From Eunapius fragilis (lineage: Eukaryota > Porifera > Demospongiae > Spongillida > Spongillidae), in contig OY811980.1 of NCBI GenBank assembly GCA_963681505.1, positions 5,769,004 through 5,833,003 on the forward strand: DNA of 64,000 nt, written 5' to 3'. The notes beneath the pieces were generated by a model, which saw nothing but the letters and a program-made list of their open reading frames with translations, had not been told where the DNA came from and did not search any database. Position 1 is the stretch's first letter; each line of letters begins with the position of its first letter. Below are positions 33,205 to 48,600 of this stretch, piece by piece. Made by a program: the position numbers and the translations under genes.

Positions 33205-36200
33205 GTAAATTCAATTTAATTGTACACATATGTAAAACTGATATGAGCTCTCATGCAGCAAAAAACTTTAAGTGTATGCGCAATAGCAAAGGCAATTCAA
33301 CTGGATCAATCCGCATTGCAGTCAATGAATTTGGTCGGTGAATAGAACTAACTGATTACATTCATTGAACACAGTGGGGCTCGATTCGATTTGCCTTTGC
33401 TAGTATGAAAACACCGGATGTTGCAAGGACATGTATATGTCGCTATATACATCTCATTTGGATGTTGAGTGCTTGCACGCAGTCAGTGCATTGTGTATGT
33501 GAATTGTTTGTTCTTAGTACAAGTTGCGTTATTAATACAAGAGGAAATGGAATCGATGCAGCGAAAAGGGGCCTAACGTACAATTTTCCATGTTTTCAAA
33601 TATTCTAAGAGATTCTTATGTCCTCTATAACTTCACAGGAAATTAGTGTGTCCATCATGGAATGGCAGTGGCCTGAATTTTTTATTATGCGTAATTTCAC
33701 TTGCACGCATGAACTTTGATGCTCCTTCCTGGTAATTTTTAGATCCCTTTTCACTACAATATCAAGTTTTAAAAATAATCAAATGTTGTGCCAAAATTTT
33801 AAATGACCTACTTAATAAATATGATATGATCTTGAATATTAATAAATTTATGCAACTTAAGTAACTCACTATTAAAATTCGTATACTGTAAGTACTGATT
33901 GGTCCACTGCATGTCATAATCTTAGAAAACGTCATTGATTTAAATTATGGGGGAAAATTAACTTTTAAATTATTTTATTGCATTACAAATATTTACCTGT
34001 CATTGTATTTTATATCAAGTGGTAACTATACTCAAGCTTTTTCCATTATATCCACCCTGAATACAAGTGTGTTAGTGGGAGCATTATTTCTGTGTGTTTG
34101 TTTGTGCATGTGTTTCTGTGCGTTTGATGTGCATGTGCATGTGTGTATGTATGTGAATGACAGACCCACGGGTAGCAAATCACTAACAATGGTTATTTAA
34201 ATGATCTAAATACAAGTCTATTAATTGAATAAATTCACGATTGATTATTTCCTTAATTCTCCTAGTTTGCTTATGTAATGAGCTGGTGTATTATATGTAT
34301 ACTATCATGGAATAGGTTTACATCAGATCTGTAAGCAAAGAATTCAGTTGGAGTAGCTTGTCAGCATGCAGTTGGCACATTGTTATGCATAATTGGTGTA
34401 AGACATAGTTGCAGTATATTAACTGCAATTCAATTGCAACAGCATACAACATATATGAATAGGCGGGGAAGGAATGCATCAGCAGCATTTTTACCCCTAC
34501 TTATGTATTACATTTAGCTAAAGCCAAGCATTTATTTCGGATTCACATTTCCCCACAGTACCTGGAGCATCATTCAGTTTTGCTGCCACTGTGCTCAACT
34601 CTACGGCCATCTTTGTCTCTTGGACACCCCCATCTATCACTAATGGCACCATCATGAATTATGACCTGTTTTATGCTAACAGTACGGATTGCTTTAATGG
34701 TACAAATCAATCCATCATTACTGTGCCAGACCAGACAGCATACAATATCACACTCATTGATTTGCTGGCATACACAAACTACTCATTGTGTGTGCAAGCA
34801 GTATCTGAGGCTGGTCCTGGGAACTTCACTTCCATCACTGTCACAACATATCCAGACATTTCTTCTCCTCCAACTGATTTTAATTTCACATCTTTCAATT
34901 CTACGTCCATCATTCTAACATGGTGGTATCCAACTACTCCAAGAGGTCTCATACAGGGATACCTGATTGTCTACAATGCATCAGTGATGGAAATCATGGA
35001 GAACATTACAATATCAACTACTGACATGGGGATACAGAATTATACCATCCATGGCCTGTCACCACACTCAGTGTACAACATTTCTGTGAGGGCTTATAGT
35101 TTTCATCCTGGTATGAATGGTCCGCTGTACGGAGAGTACTCTGCGCTAATTATTAGCACTGCAGACGGCTGTGAGTAGTGTGATGCATGCACACATGCAG
35201 GTGATGGGTGCTTTGCAAAACATTGGTAGTTCTCTGTTGCCTCCAAAGATATGTGTGACACTGCCCAGCAAAATCACCGTATTGTGATTATACTTTTTAT
35301 CAACAACAATTGTAGGTTATAATATTTAATCAATATGTCTTTGCAACCCGACTGCACTTTTCTCCTAAAACTCTCTTGCTATGGAAACGTATTTTAGTGC
35401 TCAAGATATTTTTGTTGCCATTAATAACATATCTCCAGGTACAAGTGGTTGAACATACAATTTTTATACTGACAAATTTATAACCACAGAAGGATGACTT
35501 TGCTAGACACTGCCACATACATAAATACAACCACACGCTCCAGCTCTACTTTACGAGTGCTAGTTTTATGAAATCAAACATGCTCTGTTTATGCACGATG
35601 AAAATAAATTTAAAAACAGAGATGCTTGGTATAATATCAATATGATATGGAGCCAGACCAGTCAATCATATGAATGCGTAATTATAGTGTGAAGTAGCTA
35701 GCAAAATGTTGCTGTCCGCACCATGTTGTACAACGTTTTGTGAGTGCTGCACAGCGGTTGCTTAGAAGTCCCAATCTGTCACAAATGGCAATGCCATCGT
35801 CATCCTTTAAGACTGCTTTACACTTAACAGTGCTAAATGCATTGAGGGTATAAGTCCATCAGGCTAGATATGTTAAAACACATTGATTTGCTGGTATAAA
35901 TATATACTGATTTGCAAGCATCAGCTGGGATCTTCTCTTCAATGCCTATCAGAACACCTGATATCCAGATCTCGCTCCTCCAACAGCTTTTAGTGCCACA
36001 CGTTTAAACTCTATATCCATCACTTTAACATAGAGATATCCAGCATCACAATGTCCCATACATAATACAATAGCAACTACTAACACAGGGGTACAGAATT
36101 ATACCATCTGTGGCCTGACATCCTGCACAGTGTACAACATTTCTGTGAGGACTTATAATTTCATCCTGGTCTACTGTATGGAGAGCACTCTAAGTAATTG

Positions 36201-39200
36201 TTCATTTTTAGTGCATCACACATCCATGAGTGGTGTGGTGCATGCACACTTATGGTACATGCATGAAAATGTTGAATCCTGGTGTAATACAAACCATTAT
36301 AATATTCAGAAGAAGGCACCCACTACTACTGTTGATAGGCAAGTGTGCACATTTGTGCTGATGAACTGTATAATATACTGGATGCATGTACCATATGTGT
36401 GCATGCATCCAGTATATTAGACAGTTCATCAGCACAAATGTGCACACTTGCCTATCAACAGTTGTAGTGGTTGCCTTCTTCTGAATATTATAATGGTTTG
36501 TATTACACCAGGATTCAACATTTTCATGAATCCTCTTGTTATATCGAGGTATATCTCAATGAATATTAAAGTAGTAAAGAGATTATGTCGTACTTTAATG
36601 TATAACTTTCTCTGTGCATTTCCACAGTACCCTCAATGCCACTAAACTTCCAGCTCTCTGCAGTCACATCCAGTGTCCTTATGGCCAACTGGACACCTCC
36701 ATCCTCACCCAATGGGATTGTGACAGGCTACACAGTGTACTGCACAGTATCACAGAACCAGACCTATCCTGAACAGGTGCCAACTGGTGGTTCTACCTAT
36801 ACTGTCTTCAATGAGACCAGTCAGACTTCTGTATACCTGAGTGGCCTTCTTCCATTCACATTCTACCAGTGTTATGTCACTGCTAACACTAGTGCTGGTG
36901 AAGGAAATCCCTCAGATACCAACACTACACAAACCAATCAGGCAGGTAAGTATCAAATATTTTGTACATTTACACACATTATTGATATTACAGTTCATAC
37001 AGTACTCTCCTAACTGTATAGGACAGCCAACAGATATGAAAAAATAGGGTGAGGGACTAGGGAATGGTAAGGGGAAATGGTCCTAAATGTTCCATTTCCT
37101 CTATGTTCCTGTTTTCTAATTCCCTAATTTTAAATACCCTAAGACCTTATGGCAATTTTCCTTGCAGTTCCATCACTACCTCTGAACATCTCTCTGTCTT
37201 CCATTGCTGCCTCACCATCGCAGCTATCTGCTAGTTGGTCTGTACCCATACCTAGGAATGGTATCATCACTGGTTACTCTGTGTACTGTAACACTTCTGC
37301 TAATCAAACATATCCAGAGCAAGTGATTGGACCAAATGTGCCCACCATTAGATCTGTTGTCAATGGGACAACACTGTCTGCTACACTGAGTGGACTCAGC
37401 CCATACACACAATATAGTTGTTATGTGACTGCTAATACATCAGTGGGAGAAGGAAGTCCATCATTTGTATTCACCATGATTACTGTTCAGTCAGGTAATC
37501 TGTTATGCTATTATGCTGTTGCTTACAATCCAAAATCTATGAAACTTGCCCTTCCAAACTTTACTTCTAGTATAACCTTTACTAACAAATCATCACTATT
37601 TATTTGCAGTTCCAATGACACCTCAAAACTTCTCTCTGTTTCCTGTTGCTGGTTCACCATTTCAGCTGTCTGCTAGTTGGTCTGTACCCATACCTAGGAA
37701 TGGTATCATCACTGGTTACTCTGTGTACTGTAATACTTCTGATAATCAAACATATCCAGAGCAAGTGATTGGACCAAATGTGCCCACCATTAGATCTGTA
37801 GTCAATGGGACAACACTGGCTGCTACACTGACTGGACTCAACCCATACACACAGTATAGTTGTTATGTGACTGCTAATACATCAGTGGGACAGGGAAGCC
37901 CTTCAGCTATACTCACAGCTCTAAGTGCTCAGTCAGGTACTTGTATTCTTGCTTTGTATTATTTCCTGTTGTAGTTTACCTGGGGCACAGATTGTCTACA
38001 CCAGGCAGGCAGCAATCTCCCCCCCCCCCCCCCCCCCCCCCCCAATCCTTCTGTAGCTATTATTACCAAAACAACCAAACATTTGTGATTTACAAAGGCA
38101 AAATTATACTGGCTTTTTTGGACCCACTATTTTTACAAAGCATGCAAATGGATCATATCATTTTAAAAATGGTACTACATTGCAAACTGATAACCATACC
38201 TCTATATAAACTATTCCATTCTGGAAAATTATATTATTGTTTACGCCTTCAGTTCCTTCCTCACCTTCAAACTTCATGCTATCCCCTGTTCTGGGTTCAC
38301 CAACTTGGCTCTCTGCTAACTGGTCTGTACCCATACCAAGGAATGGAGTCATCACTGGATACACTGTGTACTGTAACACTTCTATCAACCAACCATACCC
38401 TGAGCAAGTGGTTGGTCCAAACACTCCCACCATTAGATCTGTAGTGAATGGAACAACACTGACTGTAGCATTTGACACAGGACTCAGCCCATACACAGAG
38501 TATAGTTGTTATGTCACTGCTAATACATCAACAGGAGAGGGAAGCCCTTCTGCATTGGGCCTAGCCAGGACTGTTGACGCTGGTAAGATTTAGCTCTGAT
38601 GTGTATGTTATGCAAAGATACATACTTTTGGCATTTATTCATAGCCCCACCTCCTCCATATAACCTCACTGCATACAATCAAAGTTCTACTTCAATTGCT
38701 CTAAATTGGACACGCCCCCAGTTTCCCAAAGGCCTCATACAGATGTATGTGGTTGTGTACTACCCAGCAGAGAACACTAATGGAACCACTAACATCACCA
38801 CACTGACCACATCACTAACTATAAGTGGACTTGCCTTCTATACCTTGTACACCTTTGAAGTGAGTGTGATGACCAGTGGAGGGACAAGTGTCTACAGTGA
38901 TCCTGTTAGTCAGCTCACTTCAGAGGATGGTATGTATTGTGAGAGTGTGTACTGCATCATTCTTTAATTTGCATACCATCAAACCATCCTAGCCCCCTCC
39001 CCTCCCCTCAATGTTGTGGCCTACAACACAAGCTCCACCTCCATCATGGTTACCTGGCAACCACCCCAGTTCCCCAATGGCATCATCAGAGGCTACCAAG
39101 TGAACTACACACTTACAGGAGGAGCTGGAACTACATCTGTTGTGAACACAAATGTTACCAACAGCACTCTCCTCACTGGCCTGTCTATTTACATGGAATA

Positions 39201-42200
39201 TATAATATTTGTGAGAGCCATAACAGTAACCCTTGGCAACAGCAGCTCTAGTGTCTTGGCAACCACAAATGAAGATGGTATGTTTTGTGTACAACTTTAA
39301 CGGATGTTATTTAATGATTATACTTTATTATATACCACAGTGCCTGGTACTCCTAATGCCCTGACCTCCTCAGTAGTCAATTCATCAGTGCTATTTGTCT
39401 CATGGGCAGAACCAACTGCTGTCAATGGAATCATTACTAGTTATGACTTGTACTATTCCATCAGTACTTTTGGTAATTGTACTACAAGTGGAACAAGTCA
39501 ACGTATTCCTCCTGTACCAGGGCAGACAACATACAATGCAACCTTGACTAATCTGGTTCCATTTAGCATGTATGTCCTGTGTGTGCAGGCCTCAACTAGG
39601 ATTGGCCCTGGTGCTCTCACCACTGCTGTGGTCATCACTACAGACCCAGGCCTATCCTCACCTCCCACTAACTTTACTGCCACTGCTGTCAACTCTACAT
39701 CAATCAAGCTAACATGGGGATATCCACAGACTCCCCAAGGTCTCATTGCTGGGTATCAGATAATGCACAATACTTCACTGTCATTCAACCCAGTGAATAT
39801 TACCATCTCCACCAATGATAGCTCACAACAGACCTACATGTTTATTGGTCTTAATCCGTTTACAATGTATTCATTTACTATAAGAGCATACAGCTATTCT
39901 ACCAGGCTTAGTGCCCAAGTATACGGAAACTATAATCAGCAACTAGTTATCAGAACCTTACAAGATGGTATGTATAGTGATGTTATTTAGTAACACATGT
40001 TATTGATATTTTAATATGTTTCTGCAGTTCCCTCAATGCCACTGAACTTCCAGCTCTCTGCAGTCTCTTCCAGTGCCCTTATGGCCACATGGATACCTCC
40101 ATCCTCACCCAATGGGATTGTGACAGGCTACACAGTGTACTGTACAGTATCACAGAACCAGACGTATCCTGAACAGGTGCCAATTGGTGGTTCTACCTAT
40201 ACTGTCTTCAATGTGACCAGTCAGACTTCTGTATACCTGAGTGGCCTTCTTCCATTCACATTCTATCAGTGTTATGTCACTGCTAACACTACCGTTGGTG
40301 AAGGAATACCTTCTACTACTGTGTTATCACAAACCAGTGAAACAGGTATAGTTCACAGTATGATATGCTGCATATATATACATGTTGTGCATACATCATG
40401 TGCCTAGCCAGAGCTATCTGAAATAATAATGATATTGATCTTTAACAGTTCCAACGACACCTCAGAACTTCTCTGTCACTCCTGTTGCTGGTTCACCATC
40501 TCAGTTATCTATTAGTTGGTCTGTACCCATACCTAGGAATGGTATCATCACTGGTTACTCTGTGTACTGCAACACTTCTGCTAATCAAACGTATCCAGAG
40601 CAATCGATTGGACCAAATTTGCCCACCATTAAATCTGTAGTCAATGGGACAACACTGGCTGCTACACTGAGTGGACTCAGCCCATACACACAATATAGTT
40701 GTTATGTGACTGCTAACACATCAGTGGGAGAGGGAGGCCCTTCAGATATATCAACATCCAGGACAGTTGAAGGAAGTATGTTGTTCATTGAGCTTGGTAC
40801 TATTACTCAATATGTTGCCACCTTTTTCTAGCCCCACCTCCTCCTTATAACATCACTGCATACAATCAAAATTCTACTTCAATCACTCTGAACTGGACAC
40901 GCCCCCAGTTTCCCAATGGCCTCATACAGATGTATGAGGTTGTGTACTACCCAGCAGAGAACACTAGTGGAACCACTAACATCACCACACTGACCACAGC
41001 ACTAACTATAAGTGGACTTGCCTTCTATACCTTGTACACCTTCAGAGTGAGTGTGGTGACCAGTGGAGGGACAAGTGTCTACAGTCATCTTGTTAGTCAG
41101 CTCACTTCAGAGGATGGTATGTATTGTGAGAGTGTGTACTGCATCAACCTTTGACCTGCATACCATCAAACCATCCTAGCCCCCTCCCCTCCCCGCAACA
41201 TCATGGCCTACAACACCAGCTCCACCTCCATCATGGTTACATGGCAACCACCTCAGTTTGCAAATGGCATCATCAGAGGCTACCAAGTGAACTACACACT
41301 TTCAGGAGGAGCTGGAACCACTTCTGTTGTGAATACAAATGATACCAACAGCACTCTCCTCACTGACCTGTCCATTTACAAGGAATACATCATATTTGTG
41401 AGAGCCATAACAGTAACCCTTGGCAACAGCAGCTCTAGTGTCATGGCAACAACAAATGAAGATGGTATGTTTTGTGTACAACTTAAATGGATGTTATTTA
41501 ATGATTACATTATTATCATTTATACCACAGTGCCTGGTACTCCTAATGCCCTGAACTCTTCAGTAGTCAATTCATCAGCTCTCTTTGTCTCATGGGCGGA
41601 ACCAACTGCTGTCAATGGAATTATAACTGGTTATGACTTGTACTATTCCATCAGTACTTTTGGTAATTGTACTACAAGTGGAACAAGTCAACGTATTCCT
41701 TCTGTACAAGGGCAGACAACATACAATGCAACCTTGACTAATCTGGTTCCGTTTAGCATGTATGCCCTGTGTGTGCAGGCCTCAACTAGGATTGGCCCAG
41801 GTGCTCTCACCACTGCTGTGGTCATCACTACAGACCCAGACACATCCTCACCTCCCACTAACTTTACTGCCACTGCTGTCAACTCTACATCAATCAAGCT
41901 AACATGGGGATATCCACAGACTCCCCAAGGTCTCATTGCTGGGTATCAGATAATGCACAATACTTCACTGTCATTCAACCCAGTGAACATTACCATCTCC
42001 ACCAATGATAGCTCACAACAGACCTACATGTTTATTGATCTTAATCCGTTTACAGTGTATTCATTTACTATAAGGGCATACAGCTATTCTACCAGGCTTA
42101 GTGCATTAGTATATGGAAACTATAACCAGCAACTAGTTATCAGAACCTTACAAGATGGTATGGAGATGTTATTTAGTAACACATGTTATTGATATTTGAA

Positions 42201-42644
42201 TGTTTCTGCAGTTCCCTCAATGCCACTGAACTTGCAGCTCTCTGCAGTCTCTTCCAGTGTCCTTATGGCCACATGGATACCTCCATCCTCACCCAATGGG
42301 ATTATGACAGGCTACACAGTGTACTGTACAGTATCACAGAACCAGACCTATCCTGAACAGGTGCCGACTGGTGGTTCTACCTATACTGTCTTCAGTGTGA
42401 CCAGTCAGACTTCTGTATACCTGAGTGGCCTTCTTCCATTCACATTCTATCAGTGTTATGTCACTGCTAACACTAGTGTTGGTGAAGGAAATCCCTCAGA
42501 TACCAACACTACACAAACCAATCAGGCAGGTAAGTATCAAATATTTTGTACATTTGCACACATTATTGATATTACAGTTTAAACAGTACTCTCCTAGCTG
42601 TATAGGGCAGATTTTTTCAACAGGTATGGAAAAATAGTGGTGGT

Positions 42645-42677
<33 letters not shown>

Positions 42678-45600
42678 GAGAAACATTTTTTTTTTACATT
42701 CCACTATCCCTCTTTAATACATCACTTTATTTCTTGCAACTTAGGTATATTAAGGCCATACAAGTTTTGTCACTTCCAGCATCTCATTATTTTATGAGAG
42801 GCACTGCATGTACCCATCATTAAGCATTCTAGTCAGAATTATTTATCAATGAAATAGTGCAAGGATCCAGCCTATTAGAAATGAATCAAAGAACAGTGTC
42901 ATTAGTTGTTTTTTTTTTTAATCTCACATACATCCAGAGCATAACATATAAAAATACTTCAGTGCAAAAATGTCAGCACAGGAAATATACTCTAAGTGCT
43001 CTTCAGATGGATGTTCCATTGCCACTATGAACTGACCATAATAGTGTGCACCACCAGTTGTAGTTTGTAGTTACTGGCCTAGTTCACTAGGGAATGATAA
43101 GGGAAAAAGGTTCTAAATGTTCCATTTCCTCTATGTTCCTGTTTTCTAATTCCCTAATTAAACACCCTTAGACCTTATGGCAATTTTCCTTGCAGTTCCA
43201 TCACTACCTCTGAACGTCTCTCTGTCTCCTGTTGCTGGTTCACCATCTGAGCTGTCTGCTAGTTGGTCTGTACCCATACCCAGGAATGGTATCATCACTG
43301 GTTACTCTGTGTACTGCAACACTTCTGCTAATCAAACATATCCAGAGCAAGTGATTGGTTCAAATGTGCCCACCATTAGATCTGTAGTCAATGGGACAAC
43401 ACTGGCTGCTACACTGACTGGTCTCAACCCATTCACACAGTATAGTTGTTATGTGACTGCTAATACATCAGTGGGAGAAGGAAGTCCATCAGTTGTGTTC
43501 ATCATGACTACCATTCAATCAGGTAGGTGTTCAGTTAGTCTTTTATGCTTTTATATTCTGTTGTATAAATCCAAATCTATCATAATACTTATTTGCAGTT
43601 CCATCATCACCTCAAAATTTCTTTCTATCTCCTGTTGCTGGTTCTCCATCCAAGCTGTCTGCTAGTTGGTCTGTACCCATACCTAGGAATGGTATCATCA
43701 CTGGTTACTCTGTGTACTGTAACACTTCTGATAATCAAACATATCCAGAGCAAGTGATTGGACCAAATGTGCCCACCATTAGATCTGTAGTCAATGGGAC
43801 AACACTGGCTGCTACCCTGACTGGACTAAACCCTTACACACAATATACTTGTTATGTGACTGCTAATACATCAGTGGGACAGGGAAGCCCTTCAGCTATA
43901 CTCACAGCTCTAAGTGCTCAGTCAGGTAACTTATATCCTAGCTTTAAATGACCATTCTATTATGTAATATTGTAGCTTACCTGGGCAGAGAATGTTTATA
44001 CCAGGCAGGCCCATATCCACGGAGGGTACTTTGAGTACTGCAGCAACCATCCCCCCCCCCCCCCCCCCTCCCCCAATCTCTCTTGCCAAAACAACCAAAC
44101 ATGGTATCATTTGTGATTTACAAAGGCAAAAATTACAGAATAATTATACTATAATGTTCGGCACAACAATGCTTTTTATTGGACCCACTATTTTTACAAA
44201 GCATGCATCTTTTTTTAAAAATGAATTACAAACTGTTAACCATACCTCTCAATAAACTATTCCATACATGAAATGGAAAATTATATTGTTTTTTACGCCT
44301 TCAGTTCCATCCTCACCTTCAAACTTCACACTATCCCCTGTTCTGGGCTCACCAACTTTGCTCTCTGCTAATTGGTCTGTACCCATACCAAGGAATGGAA
44401 TCATCATTGGATACACTGTGTACTGTAACACTTCTATCAACCAACCATACCCTGAGCAAGTGATTGGACCAAATGTGCCCACCATTAGATCTGTAGTCAA
44501 TGGGACAACACTGGCTGTAGCATTTAACACAGGACTCAGCCCATACACACAGTATAGTTGTCATGTGACTGCCAATACATCTGCAGGAGATGGAAGCCCC
44601 TCTGCATTGGGCCTAGCCAGAACTGTTGATGCTGGTAAGGTTTAGCTCAGAGGTTCTATTTGGTGTGCAAAGATACATAAAACTTAACCATCCGAATTCA
44701 TTTCTAGCCCCGCCTCCTCCATATAACCTCACTGCATACAATCAAAGTTCTACTTCAATCAATCTAAATTGGACACGCCCCCTGTTTCCCAATGGCATCA
44801 TACAGATGTATAAGGTTGTGTACTACCCAGCAGAGAACACTAGCGGAACCACTAACATCACCACACTGACCACATCACTAACTATAAGTGGACTTGCCTT
44901 CTATACCTTGTACACCTTCAGAGTGAGTGTGGTGACCAGGGGAGGGACAAGTGCCTACAGTGATCCTGTTAGTCAGCTCACTTCAGAGGATGGTATGTAT
45001 TGTGAGAGTGTGTACTGCATCAACCTTTGACCTGCATACCATCAAACCATCCTAGCCCCTTCCCCTCCCCTCAATGTTGTGGCCTACAACACCAGCTCTA
45101 CCTCCATCATAGTTACCTGGCAACCACCTCAGTTTGCAAATGGCATCATCAGAGGCTACCTAGTGAACTACACACTTTCAGGAGGAGCTGGAACCACTTC
45201 TGTTGTGAATACAAATGATACCAACAGCACTCTCCTCACTGGCCTGTCTATTTACAAGGAATATATCATATTTGTGAGAGCCATAACAGTAACCCTTGGC
45301 AACAGCAGCTCTAGTGTCATGGCAACCACAAATGAAGATGGTATGTTTTGTGCACAACTCTAACAGATGTTATTTATTAATTATTATGTATACTAATTAT
45401 CATTTAATACTTTAATCACAGTGCCTGGTACTCCTAATGCCCTGAACTCTTCAGTAGTCAATTCATCAGCTCTCTTTGTCTCATGGGCAGAACCAACCAT
45501 TCTCAATGGAATTATTACTAGTTATAACTTGTGCTATTCCATCAGTACTTTTGGTAATTGTACTACAAGTGGAACAAGTCAACATATTCCTTCTGCACCA

Positions 45601-48600
45601 GGGCAGACAACATACAATGCAACCTTGACTAATCTGGTTCCATTTGGCATGTATGCCCTGTGTGTGCAGGCCTCAACTAGGATTGGCTCTGGTGCTATCA
45701 CCACTGCTGTGGTCATCACTACAGACCCAGATACATCTTCAGCTCCCACTAACTTTACTGCCACTGCTGTCAACTCTACATCAATCAAGCTAACGTGGGG
45801 ATATCCACATACTCCCCAAGGTCTCATTGCTGGGTATCAGATAATGCACAATACTTCACTGTCATTCAACCCAGTGAACATTACCATCTCCACCAATGAC
45901 AGCTCACAACAGACCTACACGTTTTGTGGTCTCATTCCATTCACAGTATATTCATTTATAGTAAGAGCATACAGCTATTCTACCAGACTTAGTGCCCAAA
46001 TATACGGAAACTATAACCAGCAACTAGTTATCAGCACATTACAAGATGGTATGTATGGTGATGTTATTTAGTAACACATGTTATTGATATTTGAATGTTT
46101 TTGCAGTTCCCTCAATGCCACTGAACTTCCAGCTCTCTGCAGTCTCTTCAAGTGTCCTTATGGCCAACTGGACTCCTCCATCCTCACCCAATGGGATTAT
46201 GACAGGCTACACAGTGTACTGCACAGTTTCACATAACCAGACCTATCCTGAACAGGTGCCAACTGGTGGTTCTACCTATACTGTCTTCAATGTGACCAGT
46301 CAGACTTCTGTATACCTGCGTGGCCTTCTTCCATTCACATTCTACAAGTGTTATGTCACTGCTAACACTACCGTTGGTGAAGGAAGACCTTCTACTATTG
46401 TGTTATCACAAACCGGTGAAACAGGTATAGATCACAGTATGATATGCTGCATATACATGTTGTGCATACATCATATGCCTAGCCAGAACTGTCCTGGTAA
46501 ATATTGTATTCCACTATGTATCCTGCTCCCACGTATTGATTTCTATTATAAACACTGGTGAAATAATATTAGTATTGATCTTTAACAGTTCCAACGACAC
46601 CTCAGAACTTCTCTGTTACTCCTGCTGCTGGTTCACCATCTCAGCTTTCTGTTAGTTGGTCTGTACCCATTCCTAGGGATGGTATCATCACTGGTTACTC
46701 TGTGTACTGTAACACTTCTGCTAATCAAACATATCCAGAGCAAGTGATTGGACCAAATTTACCCACCATTAGATCTGTAGTCAATGGAACAACACTAGAT
46801 GCTACACTGACTGGACTCAGCCCTTACACACAATATAGTTGTTATGTCACTGCTAATACATCAGTGGGAGAGGGAGGCCCTTCAGTTATATCAACATCCA
46901 AGACAGTTGAAGGAAGTATGTTGTTCATTGCAGCTTAGTACTTTTACTCAATATGTTGCCACTTCTTTTAGCCCCACCTCCTCCATATAACCTCACTGCA
47001 TACAATCAAAGTTCTACTTCAATCACTCTGAACTGGACACGCCCACAGTTTCCCAATGGCATCATACAGATGTATGAGGTTGTGTACTACCCAGCAGAGA
47101 ACACTAATGGAACCACTAACATCACCACACTCACCACATCACTAACTATAAGTGGACTTGCCTTCTATACCTTGTACACCTTTGAAGTGAGTGTGGTGAC
47201 CAGTGGAGGGACAAGTGACTACAGTGATCCTGTTAGTCAGCTCACTTCAGAAGATGGTATGTATTGTGAGAGTGTGAACTGCATCATTCTTTGACTGTGC
47301 ATACCATCAAACCATCCTAGCTCCCTCCCCTCCCCTCAATGTTGTGGCCTACAACACCAGTTCCATCTCCATCATGGTTACCTGGCAACCACCCCAGTTC
47401 CCCAATGGCATCATCAGAGGCTACCAAGTGAACTACACACTTTCAGGAGGAGTTGGAACTACTTCTGTTGTGAATACAAATGTTACCAACAGCACTCTCC
47501 TCACTGGCCTGTCTATTTACACAAAATATATTGTTTTTGTGAAAGCCCTTACAGTAACCCTTGGCAACAGCAGTTCTGCTATCATGGTATCAACAAATGA
47601 AGATGGTATGTTTTATGTACATACTAAATGATGTATACATATTAAATTATCATTTATACCACAGTGCCTGGTACTCCTAATACCTTGAACTCCTCAGTAG
47701 TCAATTCATCAGCTCTCTTTGTCTCATGGGCAGAACCAGCCATTCTTAATGGAATTATAACTAGTTATGATCTGTACTATTCCAGTACCTCTGGTAATTG
47801 TACTACAAGTGGAACAAGTCAACGTATTCCTTCTGTACCAGGGCAGACAACATACAATGCAACCTTGACTAATCTGGTTCCATTTAGCATGTATGCCCTG
47901 TGTGTGCAGGCCTCAACTAGGATTGGCCCTGGTGCTCTCACCACTGCTGTGGTCATCACTACAGATCCAGACATATCCTCACCTCCCACTAACTTTACTG
48001 CCACTCCTGTCAACTCTACATCAATCAAGCTAACATGGGGATATCCACAGACTCCCCAAGGTCTCATTGCTGGGTATCAGATAATGCACAATACTTCACT
48101 GTCATTCAACCCAGTGAACATTACCATCTCCACCAATGATAGCTCACAACAGTCCTACACATTTAGTGGTCTCATTCCATTCACAGTATATTCATTTAAT
48201 GTAAGAGCATACAGCTATTCTACCAGGCTTAGTGCCCAAATATACGGAAACTATAACCAGCAACTGGTTATCAGCACATTGCTAGATGGTATGGTGATGT
48301 TGTTTAGTAACACATGTTATTGATATTTGAATGTTTTTGCAGTTCCCTCAATGCCACTGAACTTCCAGCTCTCTGCAATCTCTTCAAGTGTCCTTATGGC
48401 CAACTGGACACCTCCATCCTCACCCAATGGGATTGTGACAGGCTACACAGTGTACTGCACAGTTTCACAGAACCAGACCTATCCTGAACAGGTGCCAACT
48501 GGTGGTTCTACCTATACTGTCCTCAATGTGACCAGTCAGACTTCTGTATACCTGCGTGGCCTTCTTCCATTCACATTCTACCAGTGTTATGTCACTGCTA

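Larger units (their letters stand above)
35171..36627 (+). other. Intron with a MITE, a dead FN3 exon and a long palindrome
   Basis: This 1.46 kb intron sits between the D and A exons of unit 1, where other units have an intron of only 54-60 bases. The extra length is explained by the three elements listed separately: the MITE relative at 35257-35514, the FN3 relic at 35941-36200 and the palindrome at 36262-36528. Confidence 0.7.

Noticed and set aside
41688-41936. Repeated minus-strand open frames of 82 codons opposite the FN3 D exons (also at 39498, 45579, 47819 and on the plus strand at 62476)
   Set aside because: They are antisense shadows of the repeated D exons. They recur only because the exons recur, and have no splice signals or domains of their own.
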